From positions 62,001 to 126,000 of the forward strand of contig NW_025791721.1 in the NCBI RefSeq assembly GCF_921293095.1: DNA of 64,000 nt. Direction: 5' to 3'. Below the pieces are notes generated by a model. It saw nothing but the letters and a program-made list of their open reading frames with translations. It searched no databases and was not told the origin of the DNA. Made by a program: the position numbers and the translations under genes. Source of the DNA: Ischnura elegans (taxonomy: Eukaryota; Arthropoda; Insecta; Odonata; Coenagrionidae). Every line of letters begins with the position of its first letter. The stretch's first letter is position 1. Of the stretch, positions 1 through 10,823 are shown piece by piece.

Positions 1-1275
1 TATTGTTTTAAAACTTGTCCCACCGAAATCCGCTGGTTTTCACTGTTTATAGGACATAATATTGTTATTCATTATTTAGCCTCTGCAATATTTCAGTCAC
101 TACAACTGGAATATTTTTTAAACTAATTACTCTAACGCTACGAAACTCGACACTAACGTATGTTTTACTATTGTTAACGTTTTAAAACGCATCCCGTCAA
201 AATCCCTCGGTAATTATGGTTTTTATGAATAATTTTGAGTATGACACATTTAATGTCATTATGTCATACACACATTGTAACATATTAATTAAACCATTGA
301 TTCAATCGCACTGACACTCGTCACCGACAATTGCCTTATCTCTCCTATTGTTTTAAAACTTGTCCCACCAAAATCCGCTGGTTTTCACTGTCTATAGGAC
401 ATAATGTTGTTATTCAATATTTAGCCTCTGCAATATTTCAGTCACTTCAACCGGAATATTTTTTAAACTAATTATTCTAACGCTACGAAACTCGACTCTA
501 ACGTATGTTTTACTATTGATAACGTTTTAAAACGTATCCCGTCAAAATCCCTCGGTAATTATGGTTTTTATGAATAATTTTGAGTGTGACACATTTAATG
601 TCATTTTGTCATACACACATTGTAACATATTAATTCAACCATTGATTCAATCGCACTGACACTCGTCACCGACAATTGCCTTATTTCTCCTATTGTTTTA
701 AAACTTGTCCCACCGAAATCCGCTGGTTTTCACTGTTTATAGGACATAATGTTGTTATTCATTATTTAGCCTCTGCAATATTTCAGTCACTTCAACCGGA
801 ATATTTTTTAAACTAATTACTCTAACGCTACGAAACTCGACACTAACGTATGTTTTACTATTGTTAACGTTTTAAAACGCATCCCGTCAAAATCCCTCGG
901 TAATTATGGTTTTTATGAATAATTTTGAGTATGACACATTTAATGTCATTATGTCATACACACATTGTAACATATTAATTCAACCATTGATTCAATCGCA
1001 CTGACACTCGTCACCGACAATTGCCTTATCTCTCCTATTGTTTTAAAACTTGTCCCACCAGAATCCGCTGGTTTTCACTGTCTATAGGACATAATGTTGT
1101 TATTCAATATTTAGCCTCTGCAATATTTCAGTCACTTCAACCGGAATATTTTTTAAACTAATTACTCTAACGCTACGAAACTCGACACTAATGTATGTTT
1201 TACTATTGTTAACGTTTTAGAACGCATCCCGTCAGAATCCCTCGGTAATTATGGTTTTTATGAATAATTTTGAAT
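1..1275. repeat. Dimeric 345-bp satellite, left-truncated block
   Basis: The same sequence recurs every 345 bp, starting near positions 2, 347, 692 and 1037, and the last copy is partial. Each 345-bp repeat is made of two related half-monomers of about 174 and 171 bp. Each half starts with a GTTTTAAAAC core followed by a CCC-rich motif and AAATCC (for example near 5 and 179). The block is AT-rich, with no gene. It is the tail of the satellite that separates this unit from the previous one outside the window. Confidence 0.93.
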
Positions 1276-3191
1276 ATCACAATTGGAATTTCATTTACTC
1301 AGCCACACAAATGTCTGCCGTTCCCTTATCAAAACTATGTTCTTTCACGGATTAACACCAGTTCACTTTTAAAACGAAGGAAGAGTTAATGCACGTATTC
1401 CTGACGAGTTTCATTGCACGACTCATTACAATTTCATTTATATCACATATTATGTAATCTCCAAGCCCTGATGCCACAACTGCACATATCAACATTCCCC
1501 CAATCATCATTCTATTCCCAAACTATCGCCATGGACTAACGCTTCCATTGATACACTTCCTAAAACGCATACTCCAGTCAAGTTTTACAATTTCCGAACA
1601 TCAAATAGCAATGTTATTCTGCATAATGCCCCGACAATTAAGACTTGTTTTCAAATTGCAAACTTCACCTATCATGATATCTCTCCTTGGGTATCGATTT
1701 CCATCACATACCTTTTCAAATGCTAAGAAAGGTAAACCACTTATTCCTGACCAGTTTAATTGCATAAAACAAACTAATTTCCATAATGACACAGTTTGTG
1801 TACTCTCGAAGCGTTGACAACATAACAGCTCATTCCAACATTTAACCATGAAAATTATATTTCCCTAACGACGCCCAGCCTTTAACTAATAACATGATCA
1901 GTAATTTATGGAAAGAATTAATGTATGAATTCACTGCATTACGCCCCACATTTCCCTATCGTTTGCCTTTCTTATCAGCAAACTCCTACACATCGGCCAA
2001 CTTCAGCCTGAACAAACAAATGATGTATTGGTTGTATTTGCAATGCAACGACATAATTACCACATTCACATGAAAGTATGCACTACCAATTTCTTCGCGT
2101 TAACACATTTTCTCAGTCACACGCAATAACGGATTTATTTTCCGAATTTTTCCTCTGTCGCCTTCCAACACTTCACTTTGCGCCGCCTTTCTTCTACCAT
2201 ACATTTCACAAACACGGGGACAACATCGACACGGGGACTTCACTTGCACATTAGGGAACACTTGTCACAGTGTTTGCGACGAGTACCACTTCCACATTGC
2301 GTTTTAATACCTACAATTTTTACTCAAATTCCGTGAGGTTCTTGCGTGATGCAAGAATCCTAGCCGATAGTTCCGCAACTGCCACTAGGGCGCACCACCT
2401 CCCGAGACACGGTTCCGTGAAACGGCAGGCGATGAGTCCAGCATACGATACAATGTATTATACCATCCGAGAATGCCACGTTTAACCAAGAAATGTAACT
2501 AATTCCACGTCAATGAGTGCTGCGCTGTCATTACCCGTACGCCTGTGTTGTTGATTCTCGTCTTGCCTCGTTGCCAAGGTAATGGCGTATTGTTGATCGA
2601 GCATCGAAATTTCGTGCTTTCGCGAAAACGTACCGTGGGATGGTTAGGGAGATGTACCGTTGAACATCGATGGTATGATAACAATCTTCAAACCTTATCT
2701 TTTCTGAAAATGACCGTTATTAATTACTTGGGTAGTTTAAACTATTTTTAATAATTCAATGAAAAACCCTCTGCACGCCATCTCCCAATGGACACCGGGA
2801 AGCGGAAGCCGATTTCCATGCCTTTAGAGTATGTAATCCCGCTGTGATAACCGAGGATCGAAGGAAAATGTCGCGTGGCATGCAAATTAAAATTATTCCC
2901 AAACCTATTTCTCTCATTCACCACATATCGGAGTCAACGAAACTCTCGCATTAGGGAATAAATTCCGAGGAAGTGATTGCAGTAATGACTGAAAATGGAT
3001 TTTTCCCAAAGCCTTTCCTCTCCAACGCTACGTTAATGTCACTCTTGAAACACGCGAATAAAATATGTAGAAAATATTTCACATAGTGACCTTTCTTTCT
3101 CAAAAGAAATTTTCGCGGCATATTCCGGCTCTGCATTGCTCGCGGTAGGTGATTGAAAATATTTTTTTAAACAAGTTCAAGAATAAAAGTA
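1276..3191. other. Gene-free spacer
   Basis: No ORF here looks like a protein, and no RNA gene is visible. The short ORFs begin at non-ATG codons or have no recognisable features. The point near 1577-1590 is the empty target site of the Jockey insertion found in unit 3. A partial CTCF-like motif (CCACTAGGGCGC) occurs at about 2382-2393. Confidence 0.7.
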
Positions 3192-3311
3192 ATGCCAACA
3201 GCACCCGGTATTCCCAGGCGGTCACCCGTCCAAGTACTATCCGGGCCCTACGTAGTTTAACTTCGGTGATCGAACGAGAACCGGTGAATTGTACGTGGTA
3301 TGGCCGTTGGC
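3192..3311 (-). rRNA. 5S rRNA: 5S rRNA copy 1, unit 1 (divergent variant)
   Basis: Reading the minus strand from 3311 gives a 120-nt 5S rRNA beginning GCCAACGGCCATACCACG and ending with the complementary GTGCTGTTGGC. The internal promoter region and the GGATAGTACTTGGA segment are recognisable. Compared with copy 2 of the same unit it has several changes in the 5' 70 nt, including around positions 20-26, 40 and 57-65, and a weaker T-run after the gene (TTTTATT about 10 nt downstream). It could be a functional variant or a pseudogene. It lies in a segment that looks inserted relative to a paralogous spacer block at 12430-12860. Confidence 0.85.
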
Positions 3312-5885
3312 GAGTACATGACCGAATCCTCAAAAAGTTATCATGACTTGAGAATCGAAGGAAGATCTGGTTTCTTCGCGGTTGTATCTGCTTTTGTTTC
3401 TGTTGAATAGTTACCATTTCCAGACAACAGTCCCTTGATGCTTAAGCAATTCTCAATTCCGTTATATCTTTTGGTCCATCTTTGAAAATGTGTTTATGAA
3501 AAATGTCTTTCGTAACGGTGTGCTTTTTGGTGTAATGGCGATTCGTTTCAGCTTTAATCCATTGTTAAATGTCGCCTGTTGTTGTTTCGACTGTTTAATG
3601 ATCGATGTAACGCAAGGGATGCATTTACTTCTTCAAAGAAATTTTCTGGCAAAAGAGGATTATGTAATGCGTAACGAGGGAATTAATTTGAGAAAGATAA
3701 TTCTTGTCGTTCCAATTTCTTCATCAACATTTTCCGGACTTGACGGTGTTATGCTCTTTGTTGGTTAAGCAACGTGTAAAAAATCGTTTTCACCATTCTT
3801 GGAACATAATGTTTAAACCCTACATTCATACATTTTTCTTTATGTCATTTATCTATCTCCCAATGCCAACACACTGCCACGGAGACAGGAATTCGTGGTT
3901 ATACTCCAAGTTATATTACGGATTGGAAGTTGTTATCCTTCCTCGCTTATCGTGCTTCACTCTTTTTCCCAATTGCGATTATGAGGTGGCATTACTGCCC
4001 CTGTGATGCGAACCGATTTCGTAACATTTACGTGGAGGAATGACGAACGATACTGCGCCCCTTCAAAAACTCTGTCCGTTGGCAGGGAGCCGACCTCGAT
4101 TCAAAGTTCTCCCCTACCGACAGTTGCTTACGTCACACGCTGCCGCTTCTCGGTCGGGGAGACGTACCTTCCCCCACCACCATTTCCGACCGTGGGAACA
4201 AGAGTCCCCTTCATGTTCCCATACAGGCGGGCGACTGGCATTTGCTTTCGTGAAACGTATGCCCGACGGAAATATTTCCAACCCTAAAATTTCACTTGCG
4301 CTATGGAAATACTTCATTGGACGTGTACACCGATCATTGATTGATAAATTCCTCGACATGACTATTGCGTGAAAGTAATGAAAGTGTACTGTTGACGAGG
4401 GAACGTTATACATTGAGCGTTTTTTTTTTCAAGTATTACACGTTATCTCGAAGCCTTGCAAAACCCTACTTCCATTAATGGCAGTCGATTACCTTTCCAC
4501 ATTTTTAATGGTGCTATGCCATGAAAGTATGTGTTGCTGTCATTGGAGTGATTATCCTCGCGTGCAAGTCTTTCGATACGGCAGGTATTGAATGATGCCA
4601 TGAATAGAAAACACTTACTCACTTTTTACGTCGACGGGAAACAAACGAAGGAGGCCATTGCGTCTTTTGAAAAATTCGCCCCTTGGAACTTCTTTTTTTC
4701 TTCCCGGCGTCCCCTGCCCCACTCGCTGCGTTTAGGTTCGTGGTGGGGGAACCCGTCCCCCACCACCCGGATCCAAGCGTGGGAACTACCCCACACACGG
4801 GTTCCCAGGAAAGTTGTCTTCGTTGACCCAAGAATTTCCCCACCCCCGGATTCTTTCCACGTGGCGGAACCTCGCACGAAGAGACAGTGCGTTACAAAAA
4901 ATTTGTGGACGAATAAAACTTTGAAACGGTATGGAGGGAAATGTTTATAACTGACTGCACGAAATGGATTACGTCGCACTGGTTTTTTCTGAAACAGTCT
5001 TCATTAATGAATTAGAGAATGAGGGATACAAATACATCTTCCAATAAGGACGCTGAATAATCCGATTCGCCAAGTAATACTTTCCAACTGCAACGAAAGA
5101 AAATGCTCGTGACGAGGGAGCATAATTTTAGACGATTCCGGCATTTAACGCGACTCCGGTGTATATGGAAAAGGTGTTTGCGATATTCCGTGTCCACCAC
5201 GGCTAAAAATTTATTTCAAAGTCACGGGGGACTGCATTGGGAATGATGCATCACATTTTAGAATTTTCTTTCATTCCCGTGATTTAATGAAGGGGAAAAT
5301 AGGCGCTCTGGGATTTTCTCACCCGCGCGGTTACCCGAAGGAATGTTTCTTATTTCAGTAGCCGCCTTTCCGTCGGCCGATGTGCGCAGAGAAAGTCTGT
5401 GAATCGCCGGGAGAAGCACGCCGCACCATCTAGCGGCGGCGGCGGAACCATACTCGGACAGTTCGCAGCCAAGTGCGAAATAGGCGACCAGCTAGTTATT
5501 AGTTAATTTATGGTATATTAATACGAGACTTAGTCATTCACTAGTAACCGAAGAAGGGGAGAATATCAATAACATTCTCGCTTTTTCTGCATTTCCCTTG
5601 CAAACCATTCCTAATTAACATGCTGAAGTAACACAATGGCAAGAATGGTTTCCAATGCAGTGCACGAAAAAAAATTATGTTAGAATTATGGAGTTATGAC
5701 TAAATTTATCAAAGTTTTCGGTTCACGAGGGACATCAAAATATTCGGTAGAAATCAGCAAACGATTTGGATAAAGTGTATGAAATTGGATTGCTATTTGT
5801 CAACTTACAGGCCACAGAATTTTTTTTCCCGTGTCTTATATGTCTTCGGGAGGCAATTTATATTAAGCAGACAACATTCCCCTAT
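3312..5885. other. Gene-free spacer
   Basis: No gene is recognised. The stretch 3405-3760 is paralogous to 12550-12860 (diverged duplication). Between about 4080 and 4860 lie GC- and C-rich patches with repeated short motifs of the type GTGGGAAC/CCCCACC. The translated ORFs across them have no domain features and are treated as chance. Confidence 0.65.
5423..5437 (-). promoter_or_regulatory. CTCF-like motif 1, unit 1
   Basis: The minus strand reads GCCGCTAGATGGTGC. This resembles the core CTCF consensus of insects and vertebrates (CCxxYAGRKGGCGC type). The same 15-mer occurs at three places in the unit, and a variant occurs at a fourth. Binding is inferred from motif resemblance only. Confidence 0.45.
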
Positions 5886-6089
5886 TATTCATGGTTAAAT
5901 AAAAATCACAGTACTATTCCACAACCTTATATTTTTGCAGTCTACTAGTTTCAACGTTACAACGTCATTATCAAGACTAACTTTTAAAGTAATGTTAGTC
6001 TTGATAATGACGTTGTAACGTTGAAACTAGTAGACTGCAAAAATATAAGGTTGTGGAATAGTACTGTGTTTTTTATTTAACCATGAATA
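5886..6089. repeat. 204-bp near-perfect inverted repeat (foldback/MITE-like), unit 1
   Basis: Two 96-bp arms (5886-5981 and 5994-6089) are reverse complements around a 12-bp centre. They have one mismatch in this unit, near 5911. The corresponding position in unit 2 is perfectly matched. There is no ORF and no certain target-site duplication. The structure could be a hairpin-type MITE or a palindromic duplication. Transcribed, it would form a long hairpin. Confidence 0.9.
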
Positions 6090-7778
6090 TCTCATCGTTC
6101 CACCAAGTAACGCCTAAATCTGTTGATTATATTCCCCTATTAATAAAAATTAGCAGTAGTTGCAAGAAGTGGCATTTTTGATAAGCGAATTCCATGATTT
6201 TCCACCGTTGGTTGCTATGTTACGTCGCACGTAATGTTGAAAGAATTAGCGACGCAAAGTTTCCATTATTTGCTGTACTCGCGTTACGTCTTGCATTGAA
6301 ATGTTTATGTGTAGCAAACAGCCAACAGGAAACCAAATTACTTCGTTACTAAGGGTAACTATATCGTTCAGCGCTCAAGCGAAACTGCTCAATGTCACGA
6401 AAAGCTTTCCAAATAATTAAGTTATGATTTGAAAATCATTGTGGAAGAGACGAGTGTGTTCATTAACATATTTCACAAGGCAGACGGCACGGATATTTAT
6501 TGCTACGGATTAACTCGTTCCGTGCGTTTTAATAGAATGTAGAGAAATGTGGATTGCCTATTCATAAGATATTAATTAATCGGTTCCCTCCCTTTACTGA
6601 CTAAATGTACGGCTATACTCCGAAACTCTGCGAACTCCTCTCGTGTACTGCGAATATGTACAACTATGGGAGTTCCGTTTAAGGATAAGTCGTTGACAAT
6701 GGCAGACAGTAACGATATTACTTATTGATAAGAGGAAGGATATTTGACGTATGTAGGGTGCAATCGAGGAAGGAAAGTAGACCTGGCTAATCACGAGACA
6801 TAATTTATTCGGATAAGGAAATTCTTCGATCGCTCGCGAAATAATGTAATTTCCGCTTCACTCCAATGGCTGGAGAACGATTGTCATTAACCGTGGCATG
6901 CGAAAATGTAGTAAGAACTTACGGTACCGTTAGGGAATATGTAAAATTGAATCGTGGACAACTGCGAGCAGCAACTCGGACACGAAACATTTTCAGAGTA
7001 GGAAGGAACGGTAACTAACAATTAAATCGCTCACTGCATTCGTCGCGGAATCAATATGCTAATGAAATGGTCCGGTATTCACGGCTTATGAATGAATCAC
7101 TTCTAATCACCTATGGTATAACCGAGCCGAGTTCTTTCCCCGCTTATCCGTGTTATCGCGTTTTCTCTTTCCGTACTGCGATCGTGAACCCACTCTTGTC
7201 ATAAGGACACTGCGCGATGTGTCATCGAGAGCACACACAATGCCATGCGATGGTAAAGTTCCTCGTCTCGCGACGAGCACCTACGGCCGAGATGTTCTCT
7301 GCCTCGCGGCCCCCTGCCCTGCACCCGCGATGCCGAGAATCGTCAGCCGCACGGAGTGTATTCCTGCCTTGAGTCGAAGCGGTCCGCTCCCTTCGATCGC
7401 CGAAATGAAATGGAAATCGCGGGCGGAGGAAAGACACCGCTTGACAGTCGTCACTTCACTGGCAGATGATCATTTACGAGGCGGTCGTGTTCCGATCATG
7501 TACATTTAAACGATACTGTGTTTGATGAATGGATTATTTACAGATATTCCGTGCTTCGCGTCGTTGGAATACAGTGTGGTGTTTCATTGTTGTAAATGAC
7601 AACATTTGTTTTCCGCATTTCACGACAATTGACCGCGGATGAGTCGATAAATCATTCATCATGGCTAGCGTTCACATATTTGCGACGAGTCGCAATCCGG
7701 GAAAGAAATCCCACCGAGAGACGATATTTCAAATTCCGCTCTGGACGTCCACGGCGAGCGACTGCGAAAAGGCCCCCT
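6090..7778. other. Gene-free spacer with a CpG-rich patch
   Basis: No gene is recognised. The part from about 7130 to 7480 is GC- and CpG-rich compared with its surroundings. Its motif AGTCGAAGCGGTCCGCT near 7373 recurs in slightly altered form near 11715, so these are diverged copies of one block. Confidence 0.6.
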
Positions 7779-7793
7779 GCGCCATCTATTGGC
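7779..7793 (-). promoter_or_regulatory. CTCF-like motif 2, unit 1
   Basis: The minus strand reads GCCAATAGATGGCGC, a variant of the repeated motif with the AGATGGCGC core. It marks the start of duplication module A1. Confidence 0.4.
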
Positions 7794-8890
7794 GGAATCT
7801 GAATTACTACTTGATCACTCTTGCAGCGGTAGCTGTCGTGAGAAGACGACGCGAATAATTATTAACAGTTATAATTAGTCCATGTTTATCAGCGGTTACT
7901 CACATAACGCCGGTTATGTAGTGTTCTTTGTGACGCACAGCAAACGCGAGGAAATGAGTGAAAGTGTCTGTGTCGAAGGATGTATAGGAAAAGTGAGTGA
8001 AGTGCACGAGAATCAATAGTGTGATGACAACAGCGATTCTGATAGCCGTGCAGGTGAATACTGTGATCCACAACCAGCGAGCCGAGTAAGTACGCTATTA
8101 CTTATTTAAACACTTTTCACGCTCGTATTCGTCGACTGTGTTGTTCCTTGCGTTTCTCTTTTGTGTGGAAAAGTAAACTGTGTAGTGATTAATTCACTGT
8201 TTGACGATGATGACGGTTGATTGATCCCAACGTGTAATTGTGTATCCTAAGAAAACCGAAATTATTCGTGGCGTCCTTAATTGTTACGAGTTGAGTGAAT
8301 CGCGGCTTAATTTAAAATTGTTTGCCTTTCTTTGTTCCAAGAAGTTGATGGTTTTCCCTTGCACTTTGTATCTTAGGCACTGTGCACTGTTTGAAATGTT
8401 GACGAAAGAGTGGAAGGAAGAATATTTTTCGCTAATGTTTTCCTTAGCAACGGATTGCTGGTTTCACATTAGTGAATACGGAATAATTAAATGGAAGTGT
8501 TTAGCGTGTTATATCGTCGTCCTTAAATTTGCATGAGTGAAGTGATGTTAATTGCCAGATCTTGATTAGTAATACGTGTCAATGCTAAGTCTAGTAAGTG
8601 CAATGAAAGAACAATTAACGATGTTGACGATTACACGTCCCATTCCTACCGTCAGGCGTCTTTGGTTATTCTTAACGTTCCTTTCGTGGGAATGTAATTC
8701 CTTTTGTGCTATTTCATTTTCTCTTGGCAGCGGAATAACGTAAATAATTAGGGCAGGGATATTATAACGTAAATAATTAGGGCAGTTTTATGGTAAGCTG
8801 TGATAACTTAACATGTGATTTTAAAAGCGAACTGTTAGCATAACGGAGCCCAAGGAATGTTATCGGACGTAGTAGAGGAATTACTTTTCA
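7779..8890. repeat. Spacer duplication module A1, unit 1
   Basis: This block starts at a CTCF-like motif (7779-7793, variant with ATTGGCGG). It is paralogous along its length to 9383-10434, with many substitutions and small indels. Shared landmarks are the string TAACGCCGGTT, a GTAAGT 5' splice-site-like hexamer (8086-8091), and the stretch around 8250-8420. A short direct repeat of about 21 bp (TAACGTAAATAATTAGGGCAG, 8745-8784 region) is internal. No coding potential is convincing. Confidence 0.8.
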
Positions 8891-9382
8891 AACGTCAAAG
8901 GCAAACTCACAAACATTTCCCAGATTGTACTGCCTCTTTCAGTAATTCCTGATTGCTACATCATTTTCTTCGCCATACGAATGTTAACAGTGACATCCGT
9001 ACTTGATATATTGGTTTAAAATCGCTTGGAAATCGTCGAAAACCACGTAAGACTCTGCATCATGAGGTACGTTTTGGTGGATATTTTGAGGTACAAGAGT
9101 ACTCTATATTCCAATTATGCAAATGTTCACCACATTGCGCTTGAATCTTGGCTTAATTTACGAAATTATATGCGACTTTAAGGCGGGGATTTGGTCGTTC
9201 GACGTGCCATTGTTGTGGAGAACATTAATAGTTCACGACAATTGACAATCGATGGTTCATTAGGTATGGCAAGGATTCGCATATTGCCGCTGCGTTGCGA
9301 ATAATTATCCCAATTGCTTTCCCACGCGCGATTCCTAATTCCCAACAGCGATGCGCGCAGTGGACTGCTGGAGGTTCCCCCC
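8891..9382. other. Gene-free spacer between modules A1 and A2
   Basis: I see no gene or repeat here other than the sequence leading into the CTCF-like motif at 9383. Confidence 0.5.
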
Positions 9383-9397
9383 GCACCATCTAGCGGC
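9383..9397 (-). promoter_or_regulatory. CTCF-like motif 3, unit 1
   Basis: This is an exact copy of the 15-mer GCCGCTAGATGGTGC on the minus strand, at the start of module A2. Confidence 0.45.
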
Positions 9398-10434
9398 CGA
9401 ATCTGTATTACCACTCGATCGCTCTTGCTGCGGCAGCTGCAGTGAGAAGACGTCGCGAGTAACTAATATCAGTGATAATTGTATAATGTTTATCAGCTGT
9501 AACTGACATAACGCCGGTTCTGTAGTGTTCTTTGTGACGCTTGGCAATCGTGAGGAAAGGATTGAAAGTGTCTGTGTCGCTGGATGCATAGGAAAAGTTA
9601 GTGAAATGAACGGGAATGAAGTGTGTTGACAACAGCGATTGTGATCTACAGCCGAAGAGCCGAGTAAGTACGCTGTTACTTATTTTTCCACTTTTTACAT
9701 TCATAATCGTTGTCTGTGTTATTCCTTGGCTTTCTCTTTTGTGTAGAAAAGTGAACTGTGATGTGATTAATACACTGTTTGACGATGATGACGGTTGATT
9801 GATCCCAGCGTTTAATTGTGCATCTTAAGAAAACAGAAATTAGTCGTGGCGTCCTTAATTGTTACAAGTTGAGTGAATCGTGGCATAATTTAAAAGTGTT
9901 TGCCTTTGAATGTGCTAAGACGTTGATGGTTTTCCCTTGCACTTTGTATCTTAGGCACTGTGCACTGTTTGAAATGTTGACGAAGGAGTTGAAGGAAGAA
10001 TATTTTTCGCGAATTCCTTAGCAACGGATTGTTTGGTGTCACAAGATTTATTACGGAATATTTTAATGGAAGTGTTTGCGGTGTTACATCGTGGTCGTAT
10101 ACTCTGTATGTGTGAAGTTATGTACATTGGCAGATCCGGATTAATAATAAGTGTAATGCTATGTATTTGGACTGCTGTTATGAAAGCAGTCAGCGATATG
10201 GAATAGTGCACACCGCATTTCCACTGTCAGCCGGCGTTGATTATTGTTAACGTTCCTTTCGTCCGAATATAATTCCTTGTGTGATATTTCATAACGTCTT
10301 GGCAGCGGAACTACTAAATTATTTGGAGCAACGATAACATTTTATGGTAATGCTGTGTTAAGTTGACATGTGACTTGAAAAGCGTAGTGTTACCATCACG
10401 GAGGCCAAAAGAATTTTATCGGATATGGAAAACA
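9383..10434. repeat. Spacer duplication module A2, unit 1
   Basis: This is the paralogue of module A1. It begins at a CTCF-like motif and has a GTAAGT hexamer at 9664-9669 in the same relative place (context GAGCCGAGTAAGTACGCT in both). Its last 390 bp are tandemly duplicated into 10432-10823. Confidence 0.8.
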
Positions 10435-10823
10435 AAATTTATTACGGAATATTTTAATGGAAGTGTTTGCGGTGTTACATCGTGGTCGTATACTCTGTAT
10501 GTGTGAAGTTATGTACATTGGCGGATCCGGATTAATAATAAGTGTAATGCTATGTATTTGGACTGCTGTTATGAAAGCAGTCAGCGATATCGAATAGTGC
10601 ACACCGCATTTCCACTGTCAGCCGGCGTTGATTATTGTTAACGTTCCTTTCGTCCGAATATAATTCCTTGTGTGATATTTCATAACTTCTTGGCAGCGGA
10701 ACTACTAAATTATTTGGAGCAACGATAACATTTTATGGTAATGCTGTGTTAAGTTAACATGTGACTTGAAAAGCGTAGTATTAGCATCACGGAGGCCAAA
10801 AGAATTTTATCGGATATAGAAAA
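10040..10823. repeat. Two-copy tandem repeat, period about 392 bp, unit 1
   Basis: The segment beginning ATTTATTACGGAATATTTTA near 10046 repeats near 10438 with only a few changes, and both copies end at GAATTTTATCGGATAT. This is a recent local duplication inside the older A2 module. Confidence 0.88.

Noticed and set aside
2382-2393. A fifth CTCF-like motif (CCACTAGGGCGC)
   Set aside because: It lacks a base of the core compared with the repeated motif, and is not part of the duplicated modules. Too weak to call.
8240-8536. A 98-codon ORF in module A1
   Set aside because: The matching module A2 breaks the frame, and it starts at a non-ATG codon.
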